This document shows positions 5,607 to 8,362 of a stretch of DNA of 8,362 nucleotides, in pieces (position 1 is the first letter of the stretch; every line of letters begins with the position of its first letter). The DNA lies in NCBI GenBank assembly GCA_946478635.1, contig CAMLCX010000198.1:1-8362 (forward strand). The letters are read 5' to 3'. This stretch comes from an uncultured Pseudomonadota bacterium. Lineage in GTDB: Bacteria; Desulfobacterota_B; Binatia; UBA9968. The translations under genes were made by a program, and so were the position numbers. Under the pieces are notes generated by a model. That model was not told where the DNA came from and searched no databases. It saw nothing but the letters and a program-made list of their open reading frames with translations.

Positions 5607-8324
5607 ATGGATGCCGTCGCGATCTCATTGACCCTTTTGCAGGAGGCGCAGGCCGAGCCCGAGCTCAAACGCCTGGCCCGCTGCTACGTCGACAAAGGGC
5701 GCGCGGCGCTTCTTGAACGACACCGCGCGGGAGCGGGCGGGCTCGAAATTGCTTCGGCCTGGTCGACGGTCATGGATCATCTGATCCGGCATCTTTACTC
5801 TGTCGTCAGCGCGGAATGCGCCGGCCGTTACCCGGACAGCAAACCGACTTTCGCCTTGGTCGCCCAAGGCGGCTATGGGCGCGGCGAGTTGAATCCGCAT
5901 TCGGATATCGACCTTTTGTTTCTTTACTCGCGAAAACTTGCGCCGTTGTTCCAGGCCGTCACCGAAAAGCTGCAACACACGCTGTGGGACGCGGGCATGG
6001 AGCCCGGGCATGCCACCCGCAGCATCGCCGATTGCATTCGATTGGCCGAAAGCGACATGCGGGTGCGCACATCGCTGCTCGATGCGCGCTTTTTGTGCGG
6101 CGACTATTCGCTGTTTCAGGAGTTTGAAAAAAAGGTCGAGCCGCGTCTGCTCAAGACCGGCATCCAGCGCTTTATTCGGGAGAAACTCGAGGAAAACAAC
6201 GCTCGCCATACCCAGTATGGCGGGTCGGTTTACTTGCTTGAACCCGAAGTCAAAGAAGGCGAGGGCGGTCTTCGCGATATTCAAACCGCCCGCTGGATCG
6301 CACACACCAAGCTCAAGGCAAAGGATTTGGACGCGCTCGCGTTAAGCGGCGTGGTGGGCGCGGCTGACATTACGCACTTGAAGGAATCCCAGGACTTTTT
6401 GTTGCGCGTGCGCAATGAACTGCACTTCGCCACGGGCAAGCATCAGGACCAGCTGACTTTTGAGCAGCAGGAAAACGTGAGTGCGGCGTTGGGTTTCGAA
6501 GGCGAAGAAGCGCTGCGCGGGGTCGAAGTATTCATGCGTACCTATTACCTGCACGCGGCGCAGATCAGCCGGCTGTCCAATTTGATCATTCATCGGGTCA
6601 CGGACTATGACAAGCCGCGTTTTTCGACGAAGTACGTTTTCGGCCGGACCTTGCGCGAAGGAATTCGCCTATCGAAAGGGCATCTCACAATCACCAAGCC
6701 GGCCGTGCTGAGAAGCGCGCCTGAAAACCTCGTTCGTATTTTCGACGACGCGCAAAAGTATAACTGCCAGTTGAGTCATGAAACCCGCGAGCTATTGCGC
6801 CAAAATCTGGATTTGATCGACGATGAGTTTCGCCGCTCGGCCGGCCCCAATACGGCTTTTTTCAGCGTTCTCAAATGGAAGGAATCGGTCTACGAAACGC
6901 TCACGGAGATGCATCGCAGCGGCGTCTTGGGCGCGTTCATACCCGAGTTCGGCCGGCTCCTGTGTATGGTGTTGCATGACGCCTATCACATTTACACGGT
7001 CGATCAGCATTCGTTGCACCTGATCAAAGAAATCGAGCAGCTAAGAACCGGGGAGCACGCCCAGAGCCTGCCGTTGCTTACCCAGCTCGGGCGCGAGGCG
7101 GAAAAAATCGAGTTGCTTTACCTCGGCTTGATGTTTCACGACATCGGTAAAGGTTTCGGCGGCGGCCATTCGGAGATCGGCGCTCGGATGGTGCGGCCCA
7201 TCGCGCGGCGCATGCGCCTCAACGCCGACGACGGCGCGCTGGTGGAGTTTCTCGTGCGCCATCATCTGCTGATGACGAATACGGCGTTCCGCCGCGATCT
7301 GGAAGATCAGAAAACGATCTTTGATTTCGCGAAAATCATGGGCAGCGTCAACAATCTCAAGATGCTCTACCTTCTGACCTTCGCCGATGTTAAGGCAGTG
7401 GGACCGGAAGTGTGGAATCCATGGAAAGCATCGCTTCTGGGCGAGCTTTATGTGAAGGCGTTGAATCTTTTGGAGGAGGCCGAAAAAGGGGAATTCCAAC
7501 GCGACGATGTGCGCGCCGTCCTCCGCCGTGTGCACACTCGCGTGCGGCGCCAGCTCACCAAGGATTATCCGGAGAAGGCGGTGGAGAAGTTTCTCGAAGT
7601 CATGCCGGATCGCTATTTCCTGTCGACGCCGGAGAGCGATATTCCAGCCCATTTCGAGCTGATGGAGCGTTTCGACGGTGAAACGGCCGAGGTATCGGTG
7701 GAACATTTTCCCGAACGCGATTGCACGTCGGTGGTTGTTTGTGCGGCGGACCGGCCGGGACTGTTTGCATCGATCACCGGCGTGTTAACTGCGCTGCAGT
7801 TCGACATCCTGAACGCGCGTATCTTTACGGCGAGCGATGGGCGTATTCTTGACGTTTTCAGAATTTCGCACCACGGGCGTTCGGAGATCGTCATGGGGGA
7901 GCAGAAATGGATCAAGTTCCGCGTGGTCCTGGAAGGTGTTCTCGACGATAAGATCGACGTCGAGAGCCTGGTCCGATCGGCCAAGCCGCCGCTGTTTCCG
8001 CAAAAACGCGCGCCGAAGGTCGCGACGGTCGTGAATATCGACAACGAAGCGTCGGATGATTTCACCATCATCGAGACCTTCACGGAAGATCGCATTGGCG
8101 TGCTGTTTACGATCACCCACAGCCTGCACCGGCTTGGACTTTCCATCCACGTGGCGAAGATTTCCACCAACGTGGACCAAGTGGCCGACGTTTTTTACGT
8201 GACCGACCAACAAGGGGGAAAGATCACCGAAGCTCGCGAAGTCGAAACCGTTCGCGAGTTTTTGCGCCGGAACCTTGCGCCGACAAATGAAGCAAGCCAA
8301 CGAGTCGCTGAGCCCCTGCATTGA
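5607..8324 (+). CDS. glnD: Bifunctional PII uridylyltransferase/uridylyl-removing enzyme GlnD
   Basis: Complete 905-residue GlnD (E. coli 890), the cytoplasmic nitrogen sensor that uridylylates PII (GlnB/GlnK) when glutamine is low and removes UMP when it is high. Domains in order: nucleotidyltransferase with GGYGRGEL (88-95) and the metal-binding D100-x-D102 in HSDIDLLF; the helical GlnD linker with GGLRDIQTARWIA; the HD hydrolase domain for UMP removal, with His468 in VDQHS, His511-Asp512 in MFHDIGKG and His521; two C-terminal glutamine-sensing ACT domains, the first from about 706 (D715-R-P-G718) and the second from about 819 (D828-R-I-G831). All catalytic centres look intact, so both activities are predicted. 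The ATG follows the amidase stop by 9 bases with only a weak AGAG Shine-Dalgarno, suggesting translational coupling. Its PII substrate gene is not in the window. The 3' end overlaps the next gene. Confidence 0.97.
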   Translation: MDAVAISLTLLQEAQAEPELKRLARCYVDKGRAALLERHRAGAGGLEIASAWSTVMDHLIRHLYSVVSAECAGRYPDSKPTFALVAQGGYGRGELNPHSDIDLLFLYSRKLAPLFQAVTEKLQHTLWDAGMEPGHATRSIADCIRLAESDMRVRTSLLDARFLCGDYSLFQEFEKKVEPRLLKTGIQRFIREKLEENNARHTQYGGSVYLLEPEVKEGEGGLRDIQTARWIAHTKLKAKDLDALALSGVVGAADITHLKESQDFLLRVRNELHFATGKHQDQLTFEQQENVSAALGFEGEEALRGVEVFMRTYYLHAAQISRLSNLIIHRVTDYDKPRFSTKYVFGRTLREGIRLSKGHLTITKPAVLRSAPENLVRIFDDAQKYNCQLSHETRELLRQNLDLIDDEFRRSAGPNTAFFSVLKWKESVYETLTEMHRSGVLGAFIPEFGRLLCMVLHDAYHIYTVDQHSLHLIKEIEQLRTGEHAQSLPLLTQLGREAEKIELLYLGLMFHDIGKGFGGGHSEIGARMVRPIARRMRLNADDGALVEFLVRHHLLMTNTAFRRDLEDQKTIFDFAKIMGSVNNLKMLYLLTFADVKAVGPEVWNPWKASLLGELYVKALNLLEEAEKGEFQRDDVRAVLRRVHTRVRRQLTKDYPEKAVEKFLEVMPDRYFLSTPESDIPAHFELMERFDGETAEVSVEHFPERDCTSVVVCAADRPGLFASITGVLTALQFDILNARIFTASDGRILDVFRISHHGRSEIVMGEQKWIKFRVVLEGVLDDKIDVESLVRSAKPPLFPQKRAPKVATVVNIDNEASDDFTIIETFTEDRIGVLFTITHSLHRLGLSIHVAKISTNVDQVADVFYVTDQQGGKITEAREVETVREFLRRNLAPTNEASQRVAEPLH

Positions 8325-8362
8325 CGCCTTCCTGGCGATGGCCGCGGTGGAGAAGGGGTTGG
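8287..8362 (+). CDS. Tyrosine recombinase XerC/XerD-like, N-terminal fragment cut by the window end
   Basis: Only 25 codons are present before the edge. They start at an ATG inside the 3' end of glnD in another frame, giving a 38-bp overlap. The residues after the start (SLSPCIDAFLAMAAVEKGL) match the opening of Xer recombinases: the first helix of the core-binding domain, usually of the form 'IDxFLxxLxVExGLS'. Xer proteins resolve chromosome dimers at dif sites near division; XerD is the more likely member next to glnD, but XerC cannot be excluded from so few residues. The catalytic Arg/His/Tyr set lies outside the window. There is no strong Shine-Dalgarno (CCGGA is distant), so translation is probably coupled to glnD. 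A chance reading frame is the alternative, but the motif and position argue against it. Confidence 0.68.
   Translation, partial: MKQANESLSPCIDAFLAMAAVEKGL

Noticed and set aside
7041..7706. Long minus-strand open frame within glnD
   Set aside because: It is a shadow of glnD coding sequence with no domain signature; other antisense frames in mutS, the amidase and glnD were dropped for the same reason.

Overview
The window is gene-dense chromosomal DNA, GC-rich by eye, from a Gram-negative-type bacterium. It encodes an exported AMIN/amidase_3 cell-wall hydrolase, a GlnD-type PII uridylyltransferase, a MutS and the start of an apparent Xer recombinase. The protein styles and the amidase-glnD-xer order suggest a deltaproteobacteria-like lineage (Desulfobacterota, Binatota or similar). 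That placement is inferred from recall and was not searched. There is no phage, plasmid, IS transposase, CRISPR, rRNA or tRNA signal.

Layout: (1) 17-826, minus strand, a complete DUF72 (YecE-like) TIM-barrel protein. (2) 827-1184, a 358-bp divergent intergenic region with no convincing gene. It is packed with small palindromes: a weak inverted repeat (857-877), a perfect 9-bp stem (903-924), a GC-rich hairpin (951-970), two oppositely oriented 32-bp REP-like units (1006-1037 and 1050-1081) and a partial third unit (about 1114-1127). (3) 1185 to the right edge, five plus-strand genes packed head to tail: a small MerR-family regulator, mutS, a Sec- or Tat-exported N-acetylmuramoyl-L-alanine amidase, glnD, and the first 25 codons of a XerC/XerD-like tyrosine recombinase cut by the window end. 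Spacings are a few bases or overlaps, with no internal terminator, so one operon is likely.

Together the cluster joins mismatch repair (MutS), daughter-cell separation or peptidoglycan turnover (amidase), nitrogen sensing through PII (GlnD) and probably chromosome-dimer resolution (Xer). The MerR-like protein is the obvious candidate local regulator, but no operator could be assigned. The genes are ordinary conserved housekeeping types with intact key residues. The less ordinary content is the intergenic repeat cluster, whose two 32-bp units differ by compensatory base-pair changes, and a perfect 20-bp palindrome lying in frame in the amidase inter-domain linker. I see no evidence for an undescribed multi-gene system.
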